NCBI RefSeq assembly: GCF_963259705.1
Contig: NC_081853.1
Span: forward strand, 2,294,001 to 2,358,000
Reading direction: 5' to 3'
DNA from: Myotis daubentonii
Lineage: Eukaryota; Chordata; Mammalia; Chiroptera; Vespertilionidae
Length of the DNA: 64,000 bases
Part shown: one piece after another, positions 47,225-58,944 of the stretch
Numbering within the stretch: the stretch's first letter is position 1
Layout: every line of letters begins with the position of its first letter
Translations under genes and position numbers: made by a program
The notes under the pieces: generated by a model
The model's input: only the letters and a program-made list of their open reading frames with translations
The model's database searches: none
What the model was told of the DNA's origin: nothing

Positions 47225-49330
47225 AAGAGTTTCATCTTGTGCTGCTTGGGCTGTAGGCACTCATCTTGTGCTCTGTGGGCTGTAGGCCCTCATCTTGTGC
47301 TCTGTGGGCTGTAGGCCCTCATCTTTGCTCTGTGGGCTGTAGGCCCTCATCTTTGCTCTGTGGGCTGTAGGCACTCATCTTTGCTCTGCGGGCTGTAGGC
47401 CCTCATCTTGTGCTCTGTGGGCTGTAGGCACTCAACTTGTGCTCCTTGGGCTGTAGGCACTCATCTTTACTCTGTGGGCTGTAGGCCCTCATCTTTGCTC
47501 TGCGGGCTGTAGGCCCTCATCTTGTGCTCCTTGGGCTGTAGGCACTCATCTTTACTCTGTGGGCTGTAGGCCCTCATCTTTGCTCTGCGGGCTGTAGGCC
47601 CTCATCTTTGCTCTGCGGGCTGTAGGCCCTCATCTTGTGCTCTGTGGGCTGTAGGCACTCATCTTGTGCTCTGTGGGCTGTAGGCACTCATCTTTGCTCT
47701 GTGGGCTGTAGGCCCTCATCTTTGCTCTGTGGGCTGTAGGCACTCATCTTTGCTCTGTGGGCTGTAGGCCCTCATCTTTGCTCTGTGGGCTGTAGGCACT
47801 CATCTTTGCTTTGTGGGCTGTAGGCACTCATCTTTACTCTGTGGGCTGTAGGCACTCATCTTTGCTCTATGGGCTGTAGGCCCTCATCTTTGCTCTGTGG
47901 GCTGTAGGCACTCATCTTTGCTCTGTGGGCTGTAGGCACTCATCTTTGCTCTGCGGGCTGTAGGCCCTCATCTTTGCTCTGTGGGCTGTAGGCCCTCATC
48001 TTTGCTCTGTGGGCTGTAGGCACTCATCTTTGCTCTGTGGGCTGTAGGCATGTATATTTGCTCTGTGGGCTGTAGGCCCTCATCTTTGCTCTGCGGGCTG
48101 TAGGCCCTCATCTTTGCTCTGTGGGCTGTAGGCCCTCATCTTTGCTCTGTGGGCTGTAGGCCCTCATCTTTGCTCTGCGGGCTGTAGGCATGTATATTTG
48201 CTCTGTGGGCTGTAGGCCCTCATCTTTGCTCTGTGGGCTGTAGGCCCTCATCTTTGCTCTGCGGGCTGTAGGCACTCATCTTTGCTCTGCGGGCTGTAGG
48301 CATGTATATTTGCTCTGTGGGCTGTAGGCCCTCATCTTTGCTCTGTGGGCTGTAGGCCCTCATCTTTGCTCTGCGGGCTGTAGGCATGTATATTTGCTCT
48401 GTGGGCTGTAGGCCCTCATCTTTGCTCTGCGGGCTGTAGGCACTCATCTTTGCTCTGCGGGCTGTAGGCATGTATATTTGCTCTGTGGGCTGTAGGCCCT
48501 CATCTTTGCTCTGTGGGCTGTAGGCCCTCATCTTTGCTCTGCGGGCTGTAGGCACTCATCTTTGCTCTGCGGGCTGTAGGCATGTATATTTGCTCTGTGG
48601 GCTGTAGGCCCTCATCTTTGCTCTGTGGGCTGTAGGCCCTCATCTTTGCTCTGCGGGCTGTAGGCATGTATATTTGCTCTGTGGGCTGTAGGCACTCATC
48701 TTTGCTCTATGGGCTGTAGGCACTCATCTTTGCTCTGTGGGCTGTAGGCCCTCATCTTTGCTCTGTGGGCTGTAGGCCCTCATCTTTGCTCTGCGGGCTG
48801 TAGGCCCTCATCTTTGCTCTGTGGGCTGTAGGCATGTATATTTGCTCTATGGGCTGTAGGCACTCATCTTTGCTCTGTGGGCTGTAGGCCCTCATCTTTG
48901 CTCTGTGGGCTGTAGGCACTCATCTTTGCTCTGCGGGCTGTAGGCCCTCATCTTTGCTCTGTGGGCTGTAGGCATGTATATTTGCTCTGTGGGCTGTAGG
49001 CCCTCATCTTTGCTCTGCGGGCTGTAGGCATGTATATTTGCTCTGTGGGCTGTAGGCCCTCATCTTTGCTCTGTGGGCTGTAGGCATGTATATTTGCTCT
49101 GTGGGCTGTAGGCATGTATATTTGCTCTGTGGGCTGTAGGCACTCATCTTTGCTCTGTGGGCTGTAGGCACTCGTCTTTGCTCTGTGGGCTGTAGGCATG
49201 TATATTTGCTCTGTGGGCTGTAGGCACTCATCTTGCACTGCTTGGGCTGTAGGCCCTCATCTTGTGCTCTGTGGGCTATAGGCACTCATCTTTGCTCTGT
49301 GGGCTGTAGGCACTCATCCTCTGTGAATTC
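47225..49330. repeat. 28-bp minisatellite, about 75 copies
   Basis: Unit tttgctctgtgggctgtagg plus (c/a)c(t)catc; the first units are 29 bp (cttgtgctctg). Variants alternate gtggg/gcggg and ccctcatc/cactcatc, and a 'catgtatattt' variant replaces 'ctcatcttt'. The ends degrade into 'ctgtgaattctatggcactg'. Frames of about 95-111 codons in it are artefacts of 3 x 28 = 84 nt. Confidence 0.97.
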
Positions 49331-49439
49331 TATGGCACTGATCTTGTCCTCTGTGAATTGTAGTTATTCAAACTTATCAATGGAGAATTGAAAGAGGTTC
49401 CCAAGAGTTCCCTGTATTTCATGTACATTCTTTTAATCC

Positions 49440-49605
49440 TCTTCTGAGCTCTGGCTCTTTTATCTTTAGATGGGAAGAGATAGAGCTTCTTCAAAACAGA
49501 AAACATATTTAGCTCCCAGCTCAGTACTTAGCTCATGTAGAGTAGTAAATGGTACTTCCATTGGTTGCCCATATCCATTAATTCTTACAGTAAAGAACTG
49601 ATACC
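49440..49605 (-). pseudogene. Unidentified reading-frame fragment, copy 2
   Basis: Roughly 80% similar by eye to 46729-46900, sharing 'agatgggaagagatagagct' and 'ggtacttccattggttg'. On the minus strand it encodes RINGYGQPMEVPFTTLHELS then stops early (LPI). Upstream it has an acceptor-like tttccttgcag at about 49605-49615, so copy 2 may keep an exon boundary. Confidence 0.4.
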
Positions 49606-49639
49606 TGCAAGGAAAGTTGATAAGCATTAGTGTAGCTGA

Positions 49640-49770
49640 GATAAGGACTGTTTGGGAAATTGAATTATTCATTAAGAATTTATTAAACAACTATGAAGTG
49701 CTATGTACTGGGGATACAAAAATATGCAAGATTGTCCCTTTTCATGGAGTTCACTATTTAGAGGATTGGT
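49640..49770 (+). mobile_element. Ancient L2-like fragment
   Basis: 'tgctatgtactggggataca' and 'cttttcatggagttcactat' follow the L2 pattern of 'tgtgctaggtgctggggata' and 'ggagctcacagt'. Diverged. Confidence 0.5.
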
Positions 49771-51777
49771 AAGTAGCATTAAAACATCTGAACTAAACCA
49801 TAATAAAAGGCAAGAAGTATATATAAAACATCTTTGAGTTTCACATACTATGAACTCGGTGCGTGTTTGAATGAAGGAATGTTTAAATAAGAGTTTGCTT
49901 TAAGTCAAAGTTGTGTTAGATTTCTAAAGCTGAGCATTTCATTAATTTCATTATTGTTTTAAACTTCTCTAATAATAGATTGAAACTGAATTCAGTAACC
50001 GCAAAAGCTGTTTATAATTTGTTTGTGCTTTTCAAACATCTTTAAAAGCCAAGCTAGCCCTTGACTTTCACTCAGTAATTCACTGTCTTTATGATCTACC
50101 TGAGGGAAACCATCGTGAAAAGCCCGTGCGCCAACATGTTAAACATGGGCTTCTTTGACTGTGGAATGTCTAAAGATTGCTTCTCTGTAATTTTTAAAAG
50201 CCTGTAATTCTCCATAAAGTATATATAGCATCTGAGCGAGAAATACGACACTAAGTCTAGAATTAAATAATATCTTGGGGCCGCTACCTTCTGCATTTTC
50301 AGCAGTTGGGGAACTTCTCTAAGTGCAGGTTAACAAGAGCAGAACATCGTAAATGAGCATCTGTCCTCTGACCCAGCCAGGGACCCCTCCATTATTCATT
50401 CCAGAAGCCGTCCTGCGCTGAGACCCGCCCTCCCCGCAATGGTCTCTAAGATTGGCAGGAGGTCAAGTCTTTCCACCCCGGCTTGGGGTCCTGGCTGAGT
50501 GTTCCCTGGGCCTTGCGTTGTAGCCTTGATAACTATTTCCACAATGAAAGTAAAAGGAGACCCTGGGCAGGGAGCACACGTGTGGGAAAGGTTTTCAAGT
50601 TGTAAATGAAACAGCTCTGCTGTTTGGCCCGCTGACCGAGCCCCCGCCCCCTACCCCAACCCTTCACTTCAAAGGCCTGGCTCAGAGGGTCACGCATTCT
50701 CCTTGATGACAAATTAATCAAATTTTATTTTCTTGAATGAGGTGGATACAAAAACTACAACTCCCCAAGCCTGGGAGTCAGTGCAGCCCTCTGGCTCTGA
50801 TTAGAGCAACAGGCCATCTCCGATCGTCCCTGGGGGAGCTGAGCGCCAGCACGGGGAGGAGAAAGGCCTCATTGAAACGCGTTTCAGCTGCGCCCGAGTG
50901 CGGGCGAGCCCTCCTGACAGAGAAAATTACTTTTAGTGGATGCGCACCTTTTCTCAAGAGCAGAGTTTCCGCTGAGAAGAACCTACGGGAAGTCGTATAT
51001 TACGAATCTGAAATGTTTATAGATCCCCTTTCATGTTTCTGCTGTGAAGATGAAGCTTAAAAAAGAGAAGAAATTGGCCTGTGATATCTGGCAAACGTTA
51101 GCGATAGCCCAGTTCGGATGAGGAAACGTCTACCTGGTTGAAAAGGCAAGGCCCCGAGTGGGGCTGTGTGCCTGTTCCATGCCCTGCGCTGTCCCGTGAG
51201 GGGGCGCCTCCCGGGATTGCAGCACAATCCTCAGAGCATGGGGACATGGCTCCCAGCTTCTTGTGATCGAAGAATTGCTGTTGCACAAAATACGGTCCCT
51301 GTCTGTCTGTGGGTGTGCCTCACGCCTTTCCCCGAAAGACTTCCAAGAATGAAGGGTTCACACCTTTAGTTCACAATCTCAGGAAGAGGCCAGACAGTTC
51401 CCTTTGGCATGCACGCAGACCCCTCCCTGCTGTGGCTCAGGTTGTCTGCAGCGCCTGCTTCCACTGGCCACGCCCACACTGGTGCTCCATGGACAGTGGC
51501 CCCCTCTCCCTCTCCTCCATCCCTCCCCCTCCATTCCTCCCCCTCTATCCCTCCCCTCTGCCCTCTTCCTCCATCCCTTAGTCTGCAGCTGAGGGTCTTA
51601 AAGCCGAGAGCGTTAGGGTCCCTCCCCCAAGGTCACGCCAGTGCCCCCAGAGCAGGAGCTGTGCTTGAGTCACCATCACTCCGCCACGTGCCCTTCCCCG
51701 TGCAGGAGGAATTCCACGGGTTCAAATGACACAGGCCTGGACTCTACTGTGCCTTTATTTGATTTGTTCTGCCTCAA
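49771..51777. other. Unique intergenic DNA
   Basis: No mobile element recognised from 49780 to 51770. Frames at 50737-51060 and 51409-51729 lack similarity I can name. A 14-bp perfect palindrome lies at 50873-50886. The absence of repeats over about 2 kb is notable for this window. Confidence 0.5.
50873..50886. promoter_or_regulatory. 14-bp palindrome tgaaacgcgtttca
   Basis: Perfect inverted repeat with two CpGs, containing GAAACGCGTTTC (half-site spacing like an ISRE/IRF GAAAnn arrangement). It is followed at once by an E-box, cagctg. A regulatory role is inference. Confidence 0.3.
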
Positions 51778-52189
51778 TTTATTTTTTAAATGTTTTTTAA
51801 TTGATTTCAGAGAGGAAGGGAGAGGGAGAGAGACAGAAACACCAGTGATGAGAGAGGATCATTGATGGGCTGCCACCTGCACTGGGGATCAAGCCCACAA
51901 TCTGGTCATGTGCCCTGACCGAGAATCCCACCGTGACCTCCTAGGCCAGTGAAACCCTAACTTAACTCTGGTGCTGTGTCACATAGGGAAATTTTTTGAT
52001 ATTTGCAACCATAGTAAAACAAAGACTTATATTTTTGATATTTATTTTATATATTTAAATGCCATTTAACAAAGAAAAAGCAACCAAAAAAATGAGTTTG
52101 TGTGTCACCTCTGACACGCGTGTCATAGGTTCACCATCACTGCTCTAGTTCATAGGTCAGCGCTCAACCCTTGAGCCACGCCGGCCGGG
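51778..52189 (-). mobile_element. Ves SINE (antisense) split by a hAT
   Basis: The first part, 51778-51946, carries 'ttgatttcagagaggaaggg' through 'accgtgacctcctagg'. The second part, from about 52147, carries 'gttcataggtcagcgctcaa' to 'gagccacgccggccgggcg'. The hAT at 51947-52142 lies exactly between the halves of the usual 'cctcctggttcataggtc'. Confidence 0.93.
51947..52142. mobile_element. hAT copy nested in a SINE (internally deleted)
   Basis: Same family as 16586-16820; shares 'aaccctaacttaactctggt' and 'tttgatatttattttatata' and the right end aggttcaccatcactg. It lacks about 40 bp after the first five bases (cagtg|aaaccctaac), so the left TIR is mostly gone. Confidence 0.9.
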
Positions 52190-52902
52190 CGATCCCATAT
52201 CTCCACGGGAGGAATTTGTTCTGAGCCGGAGGGAGATGGGGACCAGAGCGTGGGCACGAGGACAGGTCGCTCTGGGAGCGGCACGGGCGGGTCCCTGGCA
52301 GCCGGCTGGGGTAGGACCGTGGTGGGCGCAGCCTCTGCACAGAGGCCTCGGCTGCCACCCGCCTGGCTGGCCCCCCCAGGGCCCGCAGGGCCTGTTCTGC
52401 CTGTTTATTTCATGCTTGAAAATCTCACTGCTTTTTAAATGTACGCACTTAAGAGCACATCACGTCACTCTTATGACATGGGGCATTCTGCGAGAGAGGG
52501 CCCCCATGAGCCATGGCTTTGGGCTGCTCAGGAGGCCGTGCGTGGCCCCTGCAGGGGTTCACGGGTCATCGGTGAGGGCTGAGCGGCAGGCAGGCAGGGC
52601 GTCCTCGCTGAGGGTCTGCTTGCTCTGTGGGTTTGGTTCCCAGTGGCTGTGGGGCTCCAGCCTGACCTGTAGCCACAGCCAGCACCCTCAGATCTAGGCC
52701 ACTGCCTTGCAAAGCACCCTCCCAATGCACCCCATCCCAGCCCCACCCAGCAGCAGCTGGGGGAGGGGGGGAGGCAGTCACCTTGCTGACTACACAGGCT
52801 CCTAACACTCCTTGTTGAGGTTTGTAGACAATACTGTAGTTTTTCAATAAATTGTTGCTTTGAATAGATGAGCTGCTTCTTGATTCCGATTTTAGGCTTA
52901 GC

Positions 52903-53210
52903 GAACATAGCCAGTCAGAGAAAGACAAGTATCACATGATCTCACTCATATGTGGAATCTAATGAACAAAGTAAACTGTAGAACAAAATAGATCCAGAGA
53001 CATGGAAGCATGGACCAGACTGTGGAATCTCAGAGGGAAGGTGGCGTGGCGGGGAGCGATTAACCGGGGATTTATATGCAGATATGCACAGCCCGTGGAC
53101 ACAGACAGTGGTGCGGTGAAGGCCTGGGGTGGGGTGGGGTGGGGTGGAGGGGGTCAATGGGGAAAAAAGGGGCCCATCTGTAATACTTTCAACAATAAAG
53201 ATAAATTTTT
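52903..53210 (+). mobile_element. L1 3' end, 5'-truncated
   Basis: 'cagtcagagaaagacaagta', 'gatctcactcatatgtggaa' is the L1 3' end signature. It is followed by a (ggggt)n tract at 53119-53150 and 'caacaataaagataaatttt' with an A/T-rich tail. Confidence 0.88.
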
Positions 53211-53355
53211 TTAAAAAGCAGATTTTAATCCATAAAAGAACTTCCTGGGAGTAGATTTACTTTCTGTTAGAGCTTTGGAGCTGCTCAAGGTAAAATGTCC
53301 CTGACGACATGGCAAGGGGAATCTGCTTTGGAAGGAGATTCAAAAGTATAAAGGA

Positions 53356-53630
53356 GCCCTGGCCAGGGGGCCAGTGGTTAGAGCCCCAGGCCCATGCACC
53401 AAAGGGTCTCGGCTTCGACTCCTAGCAAGGCCCACACCTGGGTTGCAGGGTCAGCGCCCTGCCCCAGTCCATGCTCGTGCATGCAGGAGGCAACCAATGG
53501 ATGTGTCTCTCTCACACGGATGTTTTTCTCTTCCTTTACTCCGCCTCCCGCCCTCCCTTCCACTTTCTCTAAAAATCAATGGGAAAAATACCCTCCAGTG
53601 AGAATTAACAACAACAAAAAATTAAAACAC
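53356..53630 (+). mobile_element. Ves SINE
   Basis: Starts gccctggccagggggccagt, then 'catgcaggaggcaaccaatg' and tail 'taccctccagtgagaattaa'. The B box is degraded ('cggcttcgactcctagca'). Confidence 0.9.
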
Positions 53631-53639
53631 AAATTTGAA

Positions 53640-56342
53640 AACAACGCACAACTAGCAGTTGGACCTACCCTATGTGTGCCCCTCCCCAGGAGGCCCCTGT
53701 CCGCCGCATCTGCAGAGGGTAAACACACTCGGGGAGGCCTTGGCAAAAGTGAGGCCTTTAATAGGTTCCTTTCAAGGCAGCTTTTACTATTTTACCACCT
53801 GGAACCCAAGAAAAGCATCCTTGCCGTGAGTGTTGGAGGTGAGCCGCAGGCTTAGACACGGGTGCACACGGGCGGCCGAGCGATGGCACCAGCAGTGGCT
53901 AGCGGCTCGGCCACACACGGCTGTCCCCTCTTTCTGCGGCCAGCTGTCCTCCGGGGAGCCAGTGTCTCTCTTACTGGCGTCTTCCCATGTGTGAGCCAAG
54001 GGGTGTTGTGTCCCAGCTGGGAAGCCCCCACAGGAAACTCAGCAAAGAGCCCGTTCCCTGCGTTCCCGGCGGGGACGTCCGCTGCCTGGGTTGGTCTGGT
54101 TGCGGCTGGGGAAGGCGCCAGGGGCTGCCCACGGGTGCTAAAGCATCGTGGTGCTTCTCCCACGGGAACTAAAGCATCGTGGTGCTTCTCCCGCAAGACA
54201 AGGGCTTCTACGTCTTTTGTGAAAGAAGAGAAACATAGGAGCACCCGTCGAAGTGCTTAGCTTCCTCTCGTTCAGACGGAACCCAGGCCTTTGTGTGTCT
54301 GATTCAGACGAGCACTGCTCACACAGACAGGCTTTAGATCGACGGGCTGCGTGTGCGTACCTCAGCTCAGGGCTCTTTCTGACAATGCAGGTGGGGAGCA
54401 TGTGGCCGTTATCGGCAGACTGGCTGACCGAGGGGGAGATGGCCCCAGCACCCCTCGGCCAGTGAGTGGCGGTGTGTTTTCCAGCTAAGAGACACTTCCT
54501 CCAGGGACGGGAAGCGGCTGACGCTGGGCTGTGCCCTCCACACGCCCATCAGATGGTGGCGTCGCCTCTCTCCTGGGGGTGAGGCCAGTGTCCGTGCTCC
54601 ACAGATAAAGCAGAAACAAGAAATGAGGCAGCAATCATAACATGATGAATAACCGCATTCACCAGGCACAGCCTGCGTCGCTTCTGTTGTCAGTCACATG
54701 CGTGAGCTTGCTTACTCCGCAGGCACCTGCCCTGCCCCCTGCGGCGAGGCGCCCACCCAGGTCGCGCTCCGTGTGCCTCCCCGTCCTGGCTCCTACGTGT
54801 GCGTGGGGCTCGGGCAGGCACCTGACGCCGCCTGCTCGCCTCCCTGCCCTCGTGGCCTTGGTGAGCGTCTGCGAACGCTGACCCCTGTCCGCACCGTCTC
54901 GCGCCCCTCGCACCCGTCTCAGAGCAGAGCCCCGTGTGCTCGGTGACCCGCCCGGAGCCCTCAGGCTCGGGAAGCATCGGAGTCAGGCCCCAAGTCAGGC
55001 CATCCGGGCAGCTGCTGGGCCTCCTCCTCCTGCTCCTGTCCGCGTGCCACCCACTGCGAAGCGCCGAGCTGCCCCCCAGCCCGGGCTGACCGCTCGCCCG
55101 GCCTGTTCAGCCAGCAGCCCGCCCCACCCCGCAGGCCCCGCATCTCCCCAAGACATCAGGAAGCGGGGTGGGGTGGGGGGTGGCGCAGTGAGCAGCACAA
55201 GTCCACCCTTGCTCCTGAGGCTAGTCCAGGGGGGCATCCAGTGTTTGTGCCCCAGTATCAGCCTCGCAGCGTGCACCGTGGAGGACTTGGGTAACAGGCC
55301 TGTCGGGCCTACGTCCGTGTGGCCACCACCCCCGTGCCGCTCTAGGCCCCTTCCTCCCTGTTTCTCTCATCAACTCCAGAAATGCAGAGCAGCTGCCACC
55401 CACCTCCTGCACGGGAATTTTGCAAAGATTAATTGGATAAGTTCATAGTAGTTCTTTGAGCTACGTGAAGGAAAGGTGCCATCTAGAAGTACAAAGTAAA
55501 ATAACAATAATAATTATTATATTTAAATGTATTTATGAAAATCTCTGTGGGGGCAATTAAGAGGAGACCAGCTGGTACTTGTGGAAAACTCACAGGTTGT
55601 CAAACCGCCCCCCCCCCCTGGCCCCCCGGCCACGGGCTCTGTGGTGACCACACTGTGCCACAGGCTGGGCGCCTCCCGGCCTGAGCCACCATCCTGTGCA
55701 CAGAAATAACACGCCCAGCCCAGGCCGCAGCCTGGCGAGTGCACCGTGCTCACACAGCTCTTTCAAAAAGCGACACTCCCTCTTATCCGCCAGAGAACGT
55801 ACTTTTTGGCCTGGCCGTCTGTCCTGTAATTAATGACGGCCCATCCCCCACAGGGACAGAGGACTCCTGCCGCCCTCCCCCGTCTTCCTACAGAACCTGT
55901 GTTTGTATTTCGTGGTGGGCCTGGCAGGTCATGGGGTTCGGGTGCCTCAGAGCTATTTCAGGGGGTTGAGCTAGGCTCGCAGGATCCCTCAGAACATCTG
56001 GTCTGTCAGGTGTCACCCTCTCTCCATTCGCAAGGCCTGGGTTTGGTGGGCAAGATGTTCTCTTTTGCATCGACTCGCCTTTGATCTTCAAGACCGCCTT
56101 CCCGCCACGCACCTGGCCGTGCTCACTCGGCAGCTCCACTCCCTGCACCGCGCTGCTTTGCCGGAACCACAGATGGCCACCATGCTGCGTGCAGCTGCGC
56201 CCCTGGCCTGCTGGCCGCTGAGCAAGACTTTTTCCTCCAGCCGGTTCAGACAGCATAGCCTCTGCGCAAACACTGGGTCTCGTCCCATCTCTCCCCACTT
56301 GGTTGTCTGCTGTAGGCCACCCCTACCATGTCGGTCCACCAT
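53640..56342. other. Unique, GC-rich intergenic DNA
   Basis: GC-rich especially at 54680-55150, with many overlapping frames on both strands, none of which I can match to a protein. Two copies of 'aaagcatcgtggtgcttctc' at about 54139 and 54172 form a short direct repeat. No mobile elements recognised. Confidence 0.5.
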
Positions 56343-57605
56343 GCCTGAGCGGAGGCTGAGCGCCTGACAGATGCTGAGCGCCTAGAGGGGAGGCTGAGCG
56401 CCTGACGGAGGCTGAGCGCTTAGAGCAGAGGCTGAGCGCCTAGAGCGGAGGCTGAGCGCCTGACGGAGGCTGAGTGCCTAGAGGGGAGGCTGAGCACCTG
56501 ACGGAGGCTGAGCGCCTAGAGCGGAGGCTGAGCGCCTGACGGAGGCTGAGCGCCTGACGGAGGCTGAGTGCCTAGAGCGGAGGCTGAGCGCCTGACGGAG
56601 GCTGAGCGCCTGACGGAGGCTGAGCGCCTGATGGAGGCTGAGCGCCTGACGGAGGCTGAACGCCTGATGGAGGCTGAGTGCCTAGAGCGGAGGCTGAGCG
56701 CCTGAAGGAGGCTGAGCGCTTAGAGCGGAGGCTGAGCGCCTGACGGAGGCTGAGCGCCTGATGGAGGCTGAGCGCCTGACGGAGGCTGAACGCCTGATGG
56801 AGGCTGAGTGCCTAGAGCGGAGGCTGAGCGCCTGAAGGAGGCTGAGCGCTTAGAGCGGAGGCTGAGCGCCTGACGGAGGCTGAGCGCCTGATGGAGGCTG
56901 AGCGCCTGACGGAGGCTGAGCGCCTGATGGAGGCTGAGTGCCTGACGGAGTCTGAGCACTTAGATCGGAGGCTGAGGGCCTAGAGCGGAGGCTGAGCGTC
57001 TGACGGAGGCTGAGCGCTTAGAGCGGAGGCTGAGCGCCTGATGGAGGCTGAGCGCCTGACGGAGGCTGAGCGCCTGACGGAGGCTGAGCGCCTGATGGAG
57101 GCTGAGCGCCTGACGGAGTCTGAGCACTTAGATCGGAGGCTGAGGGCCTAGAGCGGAGGCTGAGCGTCTGACGGAGGCTGAGCGCTTAGAGCGGAGGCTG
57201 AGCGCCTGATGGAGGCTGAGCGCCTGACGGAGGCTGAGCGCCTGACGGAGGCTGAGCGCCTGATGGAGGCTGAGCGCCTGACGGAGTCTGAGCACTTAGA
57301 TCGGAGGCTGAGCGCCTGACGGAGGCTGAGCGCCTGAAGGAGGCTGAGCGCTTAGAGCGGAGGCTGAGTGCCTGTCGGAGGCTGAGCACCAGAGTGGAGG
57401 CTGAGTGCCTAGAGCGGAGGCTGAGCGCCTGACGGAGGCTGAGCGCCTGACGGAGGCTGAGCGCCTAGAGCGGAGGCTGAAAGCCTGACAGAGGCTGAGC
57501 GCCTGACGGAGGCTGAGTGCCTAGAGTGGAGGCTGAGCGCCTGATGGAGGCTGAGCGCCTGAGCAGAGGCTGAGCGCCTGACGGAGGCTGAGCGCCTGAG
57601 CGGAG
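56343..57605. repeat. 18/20-bp minisatellite with higher-order repeats
   Basis: About 65 units of ctgacggaggctgagcgc (18 bp) mixed with ctagagcggaggctgagcgc (20 bp). 'tctgagcacttagatcgg' recurs at 56951, 57119 and 57287, exactly 168 bp apart. Another block (gctgaacgcctgatgg) recurs at about 130 bp. The minus-strand LSLRQA- and PPSGAQ-type frames are artefacts. Confidence 0.96.
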
Positions 57606-58167
57606 CATGGACCAGCCAGGCCTCTGCAGGGTGGGGCAGCCTCAGGCCTATGTCCCCTGGGCTCCAGGTGAGGCCCATGCAGTTGGTCCTGGAGCCACAC
57701 GTTTAGCAGCAAAATCTGAGATTGCGTCTGGAATCATCTCTACGCTGACCTTCTCCTAGAAGGTTCCTATCTCTTCCCCTTTCTCCAAAAAGTAATGCCT
57801 TATGTTCTCTTTTCAAAGAAGCATCCTCCTGCCCAAGTGCTAACAGCTGGCGGGGAAACAGGCCATGACCAGAAGACTGCCCTAGAGAGCAGGGAATCCA
57901 TTCTTATTTTTAATATATCCTGACGGTATCCTACTTGATAAAAGTTTTTCAGAGAGTTATTTCATTGACAACATGAGGTTAGGTATTGAAACTTTTTACA
58001 CATATTTTTCTCCCACCTCCAGAGAACACAGCCCTCAGTTCCCATTCAGAGCCCCCAAACCTAACCACATTGAGAAGACGGCTGTGTGCCTGAGACTCCC
58101 TGCCTCAGCTCAGCCCAGCTCATGCCAGTCAGTCTTGAGGAAAGCAGTCTCTCTCTATATATATATA
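57606..58167. other. Unique spacer before the Helitron run
   Basis: No gene or element recognised; ends in a (TA)n stretch at 58156-58167 into which the first Helitron inserted. Confidence 0.5.
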
Positions 58168-58944
58168 TCCTATCTAATAAAAGAGAAACATGGTAATTGG
58201 CGTACGACCACTACCCTTCCCATTGGCTAATCAGGGCAATATGCAAATTAACTGCCAGGCAAGATGGCGGCCGGCAGCCAGGCAGCTTGAAACTAACATG
58301 AGGCTTGCTTGCTTCAGTGACGGAGGACTCCAACGTTCCCCGCCTGCCGCTGCAGGCCTCTGAGCTGCAACTCTAAGCAACTATGTAACAAATATAGAAG
58401 CTAAACAAAACCCCAGAAACCTGCTTTAGTCAGCCGGCAGGATCACAACATTGTAAGCAAAGGCCAGAAACATACTTTAAGCAGCGGAGGCCTAAGAGCT
58501 GGAGCCAAGCCTCAAAGCTAAAGCTGGCCCAGAATAAAAAAAAAAAAAAAAAGGAGCGGTTGGGAGCTTCAGTCACCCCCAGCCTGAAAACAGCCCTCAG
58601 CCCCTCACCCAGACTGGCCAGGCACCCCAGTGGGGACCCCCACCCTGAAGGGTGTGTGACCAGCTGCAAACAGCCATCATCCCCTCACCCAGGCTGGCCA
58701 GGCACCCCAGTGGGGACCCCCACCCTGAAGGATGTGTGACCAGCTGCAAACAGCCATCATCCCCTCACCCAGGCTGGCCAGGCACCCCAGTGGGGACCCC
58801 CACCCTGAAGGATGTGTGACCAGCTGCAAACAGCCATCATCCCCTCACCCAGGCTGGCCAGGCACCCCAGTGGGGACTCCCACCCTGATCCAGGACACCC
58901 TTCAGGGCAAACCAGCCGGCACCCACCCGTGCACCAGGCCTCTA
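58168..58944 (+). mobile_element. Helitron 1 of a tandem run
   Basis: Begins tcctatctaataaaagagaa after an A (A^T target) and contains 'caggcaagatggcggccggc', usual for HelibatN. Ends 'cgtgcaccaggcctcta' at 58944. It carries an internal 80-bp tandem repeat. 777 bp; no Rep/helicase sequence seen. Confidence 0.9.
58561..58890. repeat. 80-bp tandem repeat inside Helitron 1
   Basis: About four copies. 'ctggccaggcaccccagtgg' recurs at about 58613, 58693, 58773 and 58853, exactly 80 bp apart. The last three copies are almost identical, so the expansion is recent. Confidence 0.95.

Noticed and set aside
48220..49285. Frames of 93-111 codons with repeating QSKDEGLQPTEQ-like peptides
   Set aside because: Period of 28 codons equals three 28-bp units; a pure minisatellite artefact.
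47225..49330. Regular repeats that might suggest a CRISPR-like array
   Set aside because: Repeats are directly adjacent with no unique spacers, in a mammalian genome; it is a minisatellite.
53862..55448. Several open frames of 100-170 codons in GC-rich DNA
   Set aside because: They overlap on both strands, lack recognisable domains and have no convincing splice pattern; GC-rich sequence yields such frames by chance.
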